DNA from: Coffea arabica
Taxonomy: Eukaryota > Streptophyta > Magnoliopsida > Gentianales > Rubiaceae
Assembly (NCBI RefSeq): GCF_036785885.1
Contig: NC_092312.1
Span: 39,721,239-39,785,238 of the forward strand
Reading direction: 5' to 3'
DNA length: 64,000 bases
Shown: positions 46,101 to 57,400 of the stretch, piece by piece
How the letters are laid out: the number at the start of each line of letters is the position of its first letter
How positions within the stretch are numbered: the first letter of the stretch is position 1
Notes under the pieces: generated by a model
What the model saw: the letters and a program-made list of their open reading frames with translations, nothing else
Databases searched by the model: none
Told to the model about the DNA's origin: nothing
Translations under genes and position numbers: made by a program

Positions 46101-47243
46101 TAAAGCTAAATGTTCTCAGAAGAAACCATTTTCAAATTCCATTCACAAACAGCCCGTTTTTGAGCATCAAGAAGCAATTTCTGTCCTGTCTCCTGGAGAG
46201 CAACGAAACAGGACAGTGATTTTTAATCGAATGGTGTGGCTCACTCAAGTGGAACCAGAATGTGAAATTGGTACCAATGGAAAGCTGGGAATGTCTAGTT
46301 TCCAGTGCCACAAACGGCACTTGATTTCAACATCGGAGCAAAGAGTTATGGTCGATACAAAATGACTGCCTGGGCAATACGGGATTCATTTGCCAGTTTT
46401 ACTAACTTTGGAAATCAACTCATTTGACCAACCAAATCATGTTATTTTTCAATGAAATTTTGTACACACTCACAATAACATGTAAAAAACATAATCAAGT
46501 CATTAGAACCTCAAAATTGTGCACAAAAATGGTCGGACAAGGCAGGGGTAAAACGGTCACTTTTGCTCCAAGCACCTCCTATGATTTTCTACCAACAATA
46601 CAACATTAATCCACTAATTTAAGCACTAAACCACCATTAATTTCATCATCAAGCATGATATCAGTCCCCAAGACAAAGGTGGGAGTTCATAGAGCCCACT
46701 CAACAATTTCCAACATAAACAAAGTTACTCACAAGGAATTTCAAGCTCATAAGTGCAATACTACTTCCATAAATCAAGATTTGAAGGTTTGATCGTTAAT
46801 TACCTTTGATGATGGCTTAAGCAGAAATTTTTGGCCTCTAAAAGCTGAGAAAAATGGTGAGAATCAAGCCTCTTTTCTAGCTTAAGTTGGTCACCAAGTG
46901 ATTAGCTATGTGTGGTTCAGTTTTGGTTTGATTTAGTGAAAGTTTGGTGAGGATTTGATGAAGAAAAATGAAGAACTTTGGTGTTGTTTTCATCTCTTGA
47001 TGCACGGCTGTTTTGGAAGCAAAGAGGAAGAGTGTTGCACGCCACTTTTGGGTGATGAATTGAAGGGTTTTGATCTAGTGTGATGCACCCATGAGAAGCT
47101 TAAGAATGTGTGGCCCAAAATTCTCCAAAAGTCAACTCTCCTGTGTTTTGTGCTCGATTTCTCTTGCATTTGTTTCACTAGTGCACTAAACCTCTAATGC
47201 ACTTATATTCATATAAATATTATTCACTCTTAATGGTCCCAAA
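43176..47243. mobile_element. 4,068-bp insertion in unit 2, related to the 33416 solo LTR
   Basis: It begins (T)GTGACGCCCCCACTTCTC, whose first 75 bases align with 33416-33490. Further shared blocks occur: a gatgagttacacagcccagtgag-like block, a gcactcacc block near 44752, and a cactagtg block near 47178 that matches 36232. The right end reads ggtcccaaa rather than the expected ggtcctcaca, and no TSD can be found around it, so the right terminus seems altered by a small deletion. No ORF is credible. Best reading: a long solo LTR of the same family. Confidence 0.65.
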
Positions 47244-48651
47244 AATAAGTAAATTAGAAAAATTAGAAATTTTTGGAGAAAATCCAACAATTCATTGGGA
47301 TAAGGACAAAACAGAATGTAAATTAGATATTTTAAATCCAAATCTAAAAATTAGCACAGCAAAGATAGAAACTAGTAATGACGATATAAAAGAATTCGAA
47401 ATGCATATAGCAGATCTAAATAAGTTAAAAATAATTAGAAGAAGTACTAGCCCATATAGAAGTGCAGCATTCATAGTTAAAAAACATAGTGAAATAGTTA
47501 GAGGAAAAAGTAGAATGGTAATAAATTATAAGAGACTAAATGATAATACTAAGGAAGATAACTATGATATACCAGATAAAAACGAGCTAATAAATAGAAT
47601 CCAATATAGATATATTTTTAGTAAATTTGATTGTAAGTCAGGATTTTGGCAAGTTAAAATGCATAAAGACAGTATAGAATGGACAGCTTTTACATGTCCT
47701 TTAAGACATTATGAATGGTTAGTAATGCCTTTTGGGTTAAAAAATGCACCAGCCATATTCCAAAGAAAAATGGATAATATTTTTAATAAATATAAAGAGT
47801 TTATCATAATATATATAGATGATATTTTAGTATTCTCAAAAAACAAAGAAGAACATATAAGTCATCTAAAATTGGTTTTCTCCGAATTTATTAAACATGG
47901 AATAATAATCAGTAATAAAAAAGTACAATTTTTTAGAAAGAATATAGAATTCTTAGGAACCGAAATAGGACAAGGAAAAATAAAATTACAACCACATATT
48001 TGTAAAAAGGTTCTAGAATTTCCAGACAAGAGAGAAGAAACAAAGAAACTCCAACGATTCTTAGGATTATTAAATTATGCAAGACCTTTTGTTAAAAATT
48101 TAAATAATTTGGTAGCACCATTGTATAATAAAACCTCTTTAAAGCGACAAAAATTCTTTAACAAAGAAGACGTCAGACTAATACAAGAAATTAAACAAAC
48201 AATAAGCAATTTACATGATCTAAAATTACCATTAGATACGGATTACTTGATAATAGAATGTGATGGTAGTAGTACCGGATGGGGAGCAGTTCTTTTTGCA
48301 AAACCAAATAAGTATAGCAGTAAAAATAGTGAACAAATCTGTAGATATGCTAGTGGAAAATATAAGGAAAAAGGCAACAGGAGTAGTATAGATAATGAAT
48401 TATTAGCAATAAAGTATAGTTTAGATAATTTTAGACTTTTTATAATCAATAAATCTGAAATAACTATTAGAACAGACTATGAAGCAATAAAAAAGTTCTT
48501 TGATAAACATAACGAAAAAAGAAATTCTACTAGAAGATGGTTAAATTTTGTAGATAGTATTATTGGTAATGGATATAAAGTAATTTTCGAACACATTAAA
48601 GGTAAAGACAATAGTTTAGCAGATTTTTTAACAATTCTTCTGATCTCTTAG
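47197..48651 (+). pseudogene. RT-RNase H part of unit 2, with an element-derived start
   Basis: This is an open frame of 484 codons. The first 17 or so residues (from ATG 47197, MHLYSYKYYSLLMVPKI) come from the inserted element and the rest is viral from 47244. RT has YIDD (about 47814) and the RNase H residues are all present. It is a chance fusion that gives an intact RT-RNase H reading frame without protease. Whether it is transcribed is unknown. Confidence 0.8.
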
Positions 48652-48654
48652 CAG

Positions 48655-50193
48655 ATGACATATAACTTCCAAAAAGTTAAAATTGGCCAGTGGGAACTTA
48701 CAAAGTACCCTAAAGGTACAAGTCTACATTTCCATAGTCAAGAGGAAGGTAATTTAGAAGACATCCAACAGGATATCTTAAATAACCTCTGGAATAGCAG
48801 AAATAGCACTGATAAAGTTAGAAGTCTTAATATCTTAGTATTTTATTTTAGCAATCTTCCAAAACAAAGCTTTTCATATTATGTAGTAGTTAAAGGAAAA
48901 ATACCTGGAATCTATTCCAAATGGATTTCCGTTATAGAACAAATAAATCATTTTCGTAATCCTTTATGGAATGCATTTCATAGTATACATGAAGCACTAG
49001 AATTTGCTAGGCAAAATGTAGGAACAACATTTTATGTAGATCCTAAAGCTAGCATGGATAGCATGAGGGTTCCAGTATATCAAAATACAGATGCCCCTAG
49101 TAGTAGTAGAAATTATCAATATGCATTAGAAAAAGATAACACAAATAGAATAGAATTTTGTAGACACTGCAAGAGCATGGAGCAAGCTATTAGAAGTTTA
49201 AATTTAAAGTGTAGAAATTTTGAAGAAGAAGATTTTTCTCAAAAAGAAAAAATAAAATCCTTAACTGAACAGCTCAAAGAAATGTATAAGATCTCAGGCT
49301 CACAAGGAGATACTATTCTCTCACAAATTTCTGAGATTGGAGAGGTCAAAGGAAGGCTGTCTTATACAGCATCTCATATGGCCAGTTCTTCATCTGGCCC
49401 AATAAAACAACCAATCTTTATAAAAGAAAAGCCCATTTCAGAAAGACCATTTGAATTTCTTAAGTCCAGAATATTCTTTAAACCATACCATCTACTTAGT
49501 TTCCTCCCTTTGCATATCCAAGAAATTATTAGCCAAAAATCCCAAGCCCAATATTATTCAAAATTAATGGTAGTTCAACAATACTTTTATGACATAGCAA
49601 AAGATCCGATTAGAAATACAGCAACCATTAGACTAAATCCATCTTTCTTCATAGACCCAGAAAAACATTGCCCAAACAATCCAGAAGCCTGTGATCACCA
49701 AAAAATAAATAACCATTGTATACATACACTCAGTAATTTTTTCATAAGAGCCACTATTATTTTATCAAAATATTCATCCCCAAAGATACTGAGAATAAAT
49801 GGGGAAAGAGTTATTTTAATACCACAATTTCTCATGGATACCGGATTCCTAGAAAAGATTATTGTTACAAATCCAGAAGATACTCATTGTCTTGGAACTC
49901 CTTTCGGATACTTCATCAGAAAAATATTAGACTATGGACAGTGGGCAACTGTACATATCAAATCCGCGCCGGCAGAATGGACAGGACTTTTTGATATAGA
50001 ACCTGCAATACATAGAATGATGATTACAGTTAGCAACATACCACCAGCAAGAAGAACGACAGAAGAACTAGAGAAAATCAGCAGCAGTCTAGTGGAATGT
50101 CCATTAGAATTAAAGGAACAATTGATAAATGCTAAAATGATCCAATTAGCCTACAGACATTTCATAGATCAATGGGAAAATGAATTAGATTAG
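48655..50193 (+). CDS. TAV, unit 2
   Basis: Intact 512-residue frame. It differs from the units 3-4 copy by V for L in the GEVKGR stretch, S for A in QKSQAQ, and P for L in NPSFF. The viroplasmin domain is unchanged. Confidence 0.85.
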   Translation: MTYNFQKVKIGQWELTKYPKGTSLHFHSQEEGNLEDIQQDILNNLWNSRNSTDKVRSLNILVFYFSNLPKQSFSYYVVVKGKIPGIYSKWISVIEQINHFRNPLWNAFHSIHEALEFARQNVGTTFYVDPKASMDSMRVPVYQNTDAPSSSRNYQYALEKDNTNRIEFCRHCKSMEQAIRSLNLKCRNFEEEDFSQKEKIKSLTEQLKEMYKISGSQGDTILSQISEIGEVKGRLSYTASHMASSSSGPIKQPIFIKEKPISERPFEFLKSRIFFKPYHLLSFLPLHIQEIISQKSQAQYYSKLMVVQQYFYDIAKDPIRNTATIRLNPSFFIDPEKHCPNNPEACDHQKINNHCIHTLSNFFIRATIILSKYSSPKILRINGERVILIPQFLMDTGFLEKIIVTNPEDTHCLGTPFGYFIRKILDYGQWATVHIKSAPAEWTGLFDIEPAIHRMMITVSNIPPARRTTEELEKISSSLVECPLELKEQLINAKMIQLAYRHFIDQWENELD

Positions 50194-50429
50194 TATATGA
50201 AAATAAGATACAAAAGATATATGTCCCATACAGGTTTAAGTTAGAAAAAGATTTCACTATAAGTACCAATTATCCAGAAGTCTTTGAAAAATATTTGGAA
50301 GGATATTATATGAGCACAGGAGCAAAGCATTTGGATATAGAAGCAGACGAAGAATATAATGATGACCATTATTGGGAAACAATGGGACCGGAAGAAATGA
50401 GCAACATCGAAAATATGATGGAAGGATAA
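50184..50429 (+). pseudogene. Out-of-frame tail after TAV, unit 2
   Basis: Same frame break and reading as in unit 1. The open stretch ends TAA at 50427-50429. Confidence 0.55.
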
Positions 50430-50457
50430 TTTTTGCAAAGTTGATTTAACATTTTCA

Positions 50458-50681
50458 GGCAATATTGTATAAAGCTATTTTGACCACATTGTATAAATCG
50501 GTCATAAAGCTGATAAAGCATTTATTAGTTGTCGGCCACATTGTATAGTCTGGCCATATTGATTTGACGTTTTTAGCATCTATAATTACGGATAGGACTC
50601 AAGTCCGTAACAAGTCATATCCACGAACTTTAAGTCAAAAATTTTAAGTCCGCACAGTCTGCATAGGCAGTCTAAAAAGCA
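50458..50681 (+). promoter_or_regulatory. Promoter, unit 2, TATA box lost
   Basis: Compared with unit 1, one T is deleted: tctataaaag reads tctaaaaag at 50671-50679. The first upstream repeat also has A for C (ggcaatattg). Basal promoter strength is expected to be reduced unless another TATA-like site is used. Confidence 0.65.
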
Positions 50682-51130
50682 TACGTCCCAAACCAATGTT
50701 GGGCACGATGCATCTTCATCCTGTAAATTAAAGCATCCAATATAAAACTCCAAAATTCTTCATACGTTTTTTAGCAGCTCTTACAATCTTTAGCTCTCTC
50801 ATATTGCTAGCATAAGACGAAAGAGAAACAGGAAAATAGAGATTAAGGCAGCCAACCCTAGATTAAATCCTAACAATCGGAAACTCTGAAAAAGATACCT
50901 TGTTTTTAGACTCCTAAAAGACCAAAAGACGGTATAGTACCCATCAAAGCCTTTCAGTTGCAAAGCAGGCGTCAGGGGAAGCTCCGGTGAGGCAAAACTT
51001 CTAATCACAAGATTCCCATTTTCATAGCATCGGAAGGAAAATTTGGATTTAAAGCAAGGAAGGTAAAATCTCAGTTATCTTTCTTAAAGTATCTAGTACT
51101 CACCATTTCTAAAAATTCCAGCTATTTATT

Positions 51131-51508
51131 TTGATATTTCAATTACTAAATTTTTATATGAATTTTGAACCGCCTTTTCAATTTACATCCACTCCAAAAA
51201 ACGCATACAGACTAGCATTAGAAACCCTCAGACAACCAGGTACATATTATTATTTTGAAAAATTTTTGGAGGAATTAGAAACAACAGACCAGTGTCTAGC
51301 ACATATACAAATAGAGAATTAAAGATTATCTAAAGTAGCACACCACCATCCCGCGTCATTTCTTAAAAATTTAAGACAAGCAAAAGTAGATTTATTTTGG
51401 CATAAATACTCTGAATTAAAATTAATAGAAATGCAAAAATTAGAAGAACAAGAAAAATATAATAGTAAAAAGATCTCTCGTAACAAGATATGTGGTATAT
51501 CGGACTGA
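51131..51508 (+). pseudogene. Short leader-proximal ORF, unit 2
   Basis: 63 codons to TAA at 51320-51322, then a frame open to TGA at 51506-51508. F replaces I in FEKFLEEL. An 11-A run after the TGA puts the following protease region in another phase than in unit 1. Confidence 0.6.
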
Positions 51509-51908
51509 AAAAAAAAAACTCTGCTGAACAAACGTACCAAAGGTCCGCTTTCACATTGCAGAATATGTTAATGCATATGTACATATATGACAAAATAACT
51601 TGATCCCAGATGTTCTTGTGCTCCACCTCCAAATTTGACATAGTGACGTGGTCACATGAGCAGAAAAACTACAATTCAAGTTAGCTGATTGTTTGAATCA
51701 GTCAACAGAAGCAATAATGCTATGGAGTCATCTCTTAAGTCCGTCAACAAACATGTTTTCAGTTTTTTAATAAATGTTGTAATAGTTAAAAAAAAAGTCT
51801 TCACGTACACTTTATGTTGATCGCGAGATCATTCTTCATAGCCACAAGAAAGTTATATTAGAAAGACATCTCTATATGATTTAGAATTATTACAAGCAGA
51901 AGAAATAA

Positions 51909-54143
51909 AACATAGATCTAGAAATCTCTCCAAGAATAGAAGAAATAAAACATAATTATGATTTAGAATTATTACAAGCAGGAACATCAAATATAACGTC
52001 CATAGAAGTAAAAACTCGAATAAAAATAAGAGATTTTGAAACACAATTATTAGCAGTAATAGACACAGGAGCTAGTAATATAGTAATCCAACAAGAATTA
52101 ATTCCAGAAAAATATTATGAAAAAGCATACCATATTAGAACAGCTAGACAAATGGATGGAAGTACATATACATATGATACAACATTACATAATTCTTTAT
52201 TGTTTTTTGAAATAGATAACATATACTGTACACAACCATATCCGGTAACAGAAATATATATTAGAAGTTTTCCTTATCAAATGATATTAGGACTATCATT
52301 TATTTTACAGGCATATCATGGCATGATCTTTACCAGAACAGGATTAACATTTCTTAGAGAACATTTTCTACCATATAATACTTTTTTAACAAGCAATAAA
52401 TTCAAAATAAATAAAGATGATAAATTTACAAATAAACAAACGAGACTTTTAGGACTAGAAGGAAAAGATAATTGTAAATGTGATATAAAAGGTAGTTGTA
52501 AGAATGATTCAACCCAAGAATATAGGGGGAAGGATCAGGAAACTAATTCTTTTGACAATATGGAGATGACTGGAGAAAGGCCTTTATACTTGTCACAAAG
52601 AATTCAAACTTGCTTAGAAGACGAAGAAATTAAAGAATATTTAGAGATAGAAAATTACGACACAATAGAAACTATTTTAAATAATGAAAAATTATATAAT
52701 CTGTTAGATACAGGACATAGAGATATAGATCAACTAATAAGTGAATTAGAAAAATTAGAAATTTTTGGAGAAAATCCAACAATTCATTGGGATAAGGACA
52801 AAACAGAATGTAAATTAGATATTTTAAATCCAAATCTAAAAATTAGCACAGCAAAGATAGAAGCTAGTAATGACGATATAAAAGAATTCGAAATGCATAT
52901 AGCAGATCTAAATAAGTTAAAAATAATTAGAAGAAGTACTAGCCCATATAGAAGTGCAGCATTCATAGTTAAAAAACATAGTGAAATAGTTAGAGGAAAA
53001 AGTAGAATGGTAATAAATTATAAGAGACTAAATGATAATACTAAGGAAGATAACTATGATATACCAGATAAAAACGAGCTAATAAATAGAATCCAATATA
53101 GATATATTTTTAGTAAATTTGATTGTAAGTCAGGATTTTGGCAAGTTAAAATGCATAAAGACAGTATAGAATGGACAGCTTTTACATGTCCTTTAAGACA
53201 TTATGAATGGTTAGTAATGCCTTTTGGGTTAAAAAATGCACCAGCCATATTCCAAAGAAAAATGGATAATATTTTTAATAAATATAAAGAGTTTATCATA
53301 ATATATATAGATGATATTTTAGTATTCTCAAAAAACAAAGAAGAACATATAAGTCATCTAAAATTGGTTTTCTCCGAATTTATTAAACATGGAATAATAA
53401 TCAGTAATAAAAAAGTACAATTTTTTAGAAAGAATATAGAATTCTTAGGAACCGAAATAGGACAAGGAAAAATAAAATTACAACCACATATTTGTAAAAA
53501 GGTTCTAGAATTTCCAGACAAGAGAGAAGAAACAAAGAAACTCCAACGATTCTTAGGATTATTAAATTATGCAAGACCTTTTGTTAAAAATTTAAATAAT
53601 TTGGTAGCACCATTGTATAATAAAACCTCTTTAAAGCGACAAAAATTCTTTAACAAAGAAGACGTCAGACTAATACAAGAAATTAAACAAACAATAAGCA
53701 ATTTACATGATCTAAAATTACCATTAGATACGGATTACTTGATAATAGAATGTGATGGTAGTAGTACCGGATGGGGAGCAGTTCTTTTTGCAAAACCAAA
53801 TAAGTATAGCAGTAAAAATAGTGAACAAATCTGTAGATATGCTAGTGGAAAATATAAGGAAAAAGGCAACAGGAGTAGTATAGATAATGAATTATTAGCA
53901 ATAAAGTATAGTTTAGATAATTTTAGACTTTTTATAATCAATAAATCTGAAATAACTATTAGAACAGACTATGAAGCAATAAAAAAGTTCTTTGATAAAC
54001 ATAACGAAAAAAGAAATTCTACTAGAAGATGGTTAAATTTTGTAGATAGTATTATTGGTAATGGATATAAAGTAATTTTCGAACACATTAAAGGTAAAGA
54101 CAATAGTTTAGCAGATTTTTTAACAATTCTTCTGATCTCTTAG
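51909..54143 (+). CDS. Protease-RT-RNase H, unit 3
   Basis: The frame is open from 51909; the first ATG is at 52152 (663 codons from there). DTGAS sits about 30 codons before that ATG, so the ATG-initiated product would lack the protease catalytic site. RT has YIDD at 53304-53315, and the RNase H D/E/D/D set is complete. Stop-free. Q replaces R in the RGKDQETN linker, compared with units 1 and 2. Confidence 0.88.
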   Translation, partial: NIDLEISPRIEEIKHNYDLELLQAGTSNITSIEVKTRIKIRDFETQLLAVIDTGASNIVIQQELIPEKYYEKAYHIRTARQMDGSTYTYDTTLHNSLLFFEIDNIYCTQPYPVTEIYIRSFPYQMILGLSFILQAYHGMIFTRTGLTFLREHFLPYNTFLTSNKFKINKDDKFTNKQTRLLGLEGKDNCKCDIKGSCKNDSTQEYRGKDQETNSFDNMEMTGERPLYLSQRIQTCLEDEEIKEYLEIENYDTIETILNNEKLYNLLDTGHRDIDQLISELEKLEIFGENPTIHWDKDKTECKLDILNPNLKISTAKIEASNDDIKEFEMHIADLNKLKIIRRSTSPYRSAAFIVKKHSEIVRGKSRMVINYKRLNDNTKEDNYDIPDKNELINRIQYRYIFSKFDCKSGFWQVKMHKDSIEWTAFTCPLRHYEWLVMPFGLKNAPAIFQRKMDNIFNKYKEFIIIYIDDILVFSKNKEEHISHLKLVFSEFIKHGIIISNKKVQFFRKNIEFLGTEIGQGKIKLQPHICKKVLEFPDKREETKKLQRFLGLLNYARPFVKNLNNLVAPLYNKTSLKRQKFFNKEDVRLIQEIKQTISNLHDLKLPLDTDYLIIECDGSSTGWGAVLFAKPNKYSSKNSEQICRYASGKYKEKGNRSSIDNELLAIKYSLDNFRLFIINKSEITIRTDYEAIKKFFDKHNEKRNSTRRWLNFVDSIIGNGYKVIFEHIKGKDNSLADFLTILLIS

Positions 54144-54146
54144 CAG

Positions 54147-55685
54147 ATGACATATAACTTCCAGAAAGTTAAAATTGGCCAGTGGGAACTTACAAAGTAC
54201 CCTAAAGGTACAAGTCTACATTTCCATAGTCAAGAGGAAGGTAATTTAGAAGACATCCAGCAGGATATCTTAAATAACCTCTGGAATAGCAGAAATAGCA
54301 CTGATAAAGTTAGAAGTCTTAATATCTTAGTATTTTATTTTAGCAATCTTCCAAAACAAAGCTTTTCATATTATGTAGTAGTTAAAGGAAAAATACCTGG
54401 AATCTATTCCAAATGGATTTCCGTTATAGAACAAATAAATCATTTTCGTAATCCTTTATGGAATGCATTTCATAGTATACATGAAGCACTAGAATTTGCT
54501 AGGCAAAATGTAGGAACAACATTTTATGTAGATCCTAAAGCTAGCATGGATAGCATGAGGGTTCCAGTATATCAAAATACAGATGCCCCTAGTAGTAGTA
54601 GAAATTATCAATATGCATTAGAAAAAGATAACACAAATAGAATAGAATTTTGTAGACACTGCAAGAGCATGGAGCAAGCTATTAGAAGTTTAAATTTAAA
54701 GTGTAGAAATTTTGAAGAAGAAGATTTTTCTCAAAAAGAAAAAATAAAATCCTTAACTGAACAGCTCAAAGAAATGTATAAGATCTCAGGCTCACAAGGA
54801 GATACTATTCTCTCACAAATTTCTGAGATTGGAGAGCTCAAAGGAAGGCTGTCTTATACAGCATCTCATATGGCCAGTTCTTCATCTGGCCCAATAAAAC
54901 AACCAATCTTTATAAAAGAAAAGCCCATTTCAGAAAGACCATTTGAATTTCTTAAGTCCAGAATATTCTTTAAACCATACCATCTACTTAGTTTCCTCCC
55001 TTTGCATATCCAAGAAATTATTAGCCAAAAAGCCCAAGCCCAATATTATTCAAAATTAATGGTAGTTCAACAATACTTTTATGACATAGCAAAAGATCCG
55101 ATTAGAAATACAGCAACCATTAGACTAAATCTATCTTTCTTCATAGACCCAGAAAAACATTGCCCAAACAATCCAGAAGCCTGTGATCACCAAAAAATAA
55201 ATAACCATTGTATACATACACTCAGTAATTTTTTCATAAGAGCCACTATTATTTTATCAAAATATTCATCCCCAAAGATACTGAGAATAAATGGGGAAAG
55301 AGTTATTTTAATACCACAATTTCTCATGGATACCGGATTCCTAGAAAAGATTATTGTTACAAATCCAGAAGATACTCATTGTCTTGGAACTCCTTTCGGA
55401 TACTTCATCAGAAAAATATTAGACTATGGACAGTGGGCAACTGTACATATCAAATCCGCGCCGGCAGAATGGACAGGACTTTTTGATATAGAACCTGCAA
55501 TACATAGAATGATGATTACAGTTAGCAACATACCACCAGCAAGAAGAACGACAGAAGAACTAGAGAAAATCAGCAGCAGTCTAGTGGAATGTCCATTAGA
55601 ATTAAAGGAACAATTGATAAATGCTAAAATGATCCAATTAGCCTACAGACATTTCATAGATCAATGGGAAAATGAATTAGATTAG
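54147..55685 (+). CDS. TAV, unit 3
   Basis: Intact 512 codons. L replaces P in NLSFF compared with units 1 and 2; otherwise the viroplasmin domain and coiled coil are as in unit 1. ATG three bases after the pol stop. Confidence 0.85.
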   Translation: MTYNFQKVKIGQWELTKYPKGTSLHFHSQEEGNLEDIQQDILNNLWNSRNSTDKVRSLNILVFYFSNLPKQSFSYYVVVKGKIPGIYSKWISVIEQINHFRNPLWNAFHSIHEALEFARQNVGTTFYVDPKASMDSMRVPVYQNTDAPSSSRNYQYALEKDNTNRIEFCRHCKSMEQAIRSLNLKCRNFEEEDFSQKEKIKSLTEQLKEMYKISGSQGDTILSQISEIGELKGRLSYTASHMASSSSGPIKQPIFIKEKPISERPFEFLKSRIFFKPYHLLSFLPLHIQEIISQKAQAQYYSKLMVVQQYFYDIAKDPIRNTATIRLNLSFFIDPEKHCPNNPEACDHQKINNHCIHTLSNFFIRATIILSKYSSPKILRINGERVILIPQFLMDTGFLEKIIVTNPEDTHCLGTPFGYFIRKILDYGQWATVHIKSAPAEWTGLFDIEPAIHRMMITVSNIPPARRTTEELEKISSSLVECPLELKEQLINAKMIQLAYRHFIDQWENELD

Positions 55686-55921
55686 TATATGAAAATAAGA
55701 TACAAAAGATATATGTCCCATACAGGTTTAAGTTAGAAAAAGATTTCACTATAAGTACCAATTATCCAGAAGTCTTTGAAAAATATTTGGAAGGATATTA
55801 TATGAGCACAGGAGCAAAGCATTTGGATATAGAAGCAGACGAAGAATATAATGATGACCATTATTGGGAAACAATGGGACCGGAAGAAATGAGCAACATC
55901 GAAAATATGATGGAAGGATAA
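55676..55921 (+). pseudogene. Out-of-frame tail after TAV, unit 3
   Basis: Same 81-codon open stretch without a proper start as in the other units. Confidence 0.55.
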
Positions 55922-55949
55922 TTTTTGCAAAGTTGATTTAACATTTTCA

Positions 55950-56172
55950 GGCAATATTGTATAAAGCTATTTTGACCACATTGTATAAATCGGTCATAAA
56001 GCTGATAAAGCATTTATTAGTTGTCGGCCACATTGTATAGTCTGGCCATATTGATTTGACGTTTTTAGCATCTATAATTACGGATAGGACTCAAGTCCGT
56101 AACAAGTCATATCCACGAACTTTAAGTCAAAAATTTTAAGTCCGCACAGTCTGCATAGGCAGTCTAAAAAGC
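55950..56172 (+). promoter_or_regulatory. Promoter, unit 3, TATA box lost
   Basis: The same single-T deletion as in unit 2 (tctaaaaag near 56163), and the same A for C in the first upstream repeat. This shows that units 2-4 descend from one promoter variant. Confidence 0.65.
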
Positions 56173-56622
56173 ATACGTCCCAAACCAATGTTGGGCACGA
56201 TGCATCTTCATCCTGTAAATTAAAGCATCCAATATAAAACTCCAAAATTCTTCATACGTTTTTTAGCAGCTCTTACAATCTTTAGCTCTCTCATATTGCT
56301 AGCATAAGACGAAAGAGAAACAGGAAAATAGAGATTAAGGCAGCCAACCCTAGATTAAATCCTAACAACCGGAAACTCTGAAAAAGATACCTTGTTTTTA
56401 GACTCCTAAAAGACCAAAAGACGGTATAGTACCCATCAAAGCCTTTCAGTTGCAAAGCAGGCGTCAGGGGAAGCTCCGGTGAGGCAAAACTTCTAATCAC
56501 AAGATTCCCATTTTCATAGCATCGGAAGGAAAATTTGGATTTAAAGCAAGGAAGGTAAAATCTCAGTTATCTTTCTTAAAGTATCTAGTACTCACCATTT
56601 CTAAAAATTCCAGCTATTTATT

Positions 56623-57000
56623 TTGATATTTCAATTACTAAATTTTTATATGAATTTTGAACCGCCTTTTCAATTTACATCCACTCCAAAAAACGCATAC
56701 AGACTAGCATTAGAAACCCTCAGACAACCAGGTACATATTATTATTTTGAAAAATTTTTGGAGGAATTAGAAACAACAGACCAGTGTCTAGCACATATAC
56801 AAATAGAGAATTAAAGATTATCTAAAGTAGCACACCACCATCCCGCGTCATTTCTTAAAAATTTAAGACAAGCAAAAGTAGATTTATTTTGGCATAAATA
56901 CTCTGAATTAAAATTAATAGAAATGCAAAAATTAGAAGAACAAGAAAAATATAATAGTAAAAAGATCTCTCGTAACAAGATATGTGGTATATCGGACTGA
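56623..57000 (+). pseudogene. Short leader-proximal ORF, unit 3
   Basis: 63 codons to TAA 56812-56814, then open in the same frame to TGA 56998-57000. Same variant as in units 2 and 4. Confidence 0.6.
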
Positions 57001-57400
57001 AAAAAAAAAACTCTGCTGAACAAACGTACCAAAGGTCCGCTTTCACATTGCAGAATATGTTAATGCATATGTACATATATGACAAAATAACTTGATCCCA
57101 GATGTTCTTGTGCTCCACCTCCAAATTTGACATAGTGACGTGGTCACATGAGCAGAAAAACTACAATTCAAGTTAGCTGATTGTTTGAATCAGTCAACAG
57201 AAGCAATAATGCTATGGAGTCATCTCTTAAGTCCGTCAACAAACATGTTTTCAGTTTTTTAATAAATGTTGTAATAGTTAAAAAAAAAGTCTTCACGTAC
57301 ACTTTATGTTGATCGCGAGATCATTCTTCATAGCCACAAGAAAGTTATATTAGAAAGACATCTCTATATGATTTAGAATTATTACAAGCAGAAGAAATAA

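Larger units (their letters stand above)
41987..51546 (+). repeat. Pararetroviral unit 2, interrupted by an insertion
   Basis: The unit is 5,492 bp of viral sequence plus the 4,068-bp insertion at 43176-47243. The viral sequence differs from units 3-4 by scattered substitutions; for example residues in the protease linker (IHNIYC, YLGIEN), T in KIETSND, and V and S in TAV. The in-phase stretch before the protease (41989-42348) is as broken as in unit 1. Confidence 0.9.
51547..57038 (+). repeat. Pararetroviral unit 3 (5,492 bp)
   Basis: Complete, without insertion. The encoded proteins are identical to those of unit 4 and the DNA is nearly so, indicating a very recent duplication or gene conversion. 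Confidence 0.92.

Noticed and set aside
45098..46365. ORFs of 60-101 codons inside the unit 2 insertion
   Set aside because: No similarity to known families; sequence around them is a degenerate noncoding repeat typical of a long LTR.
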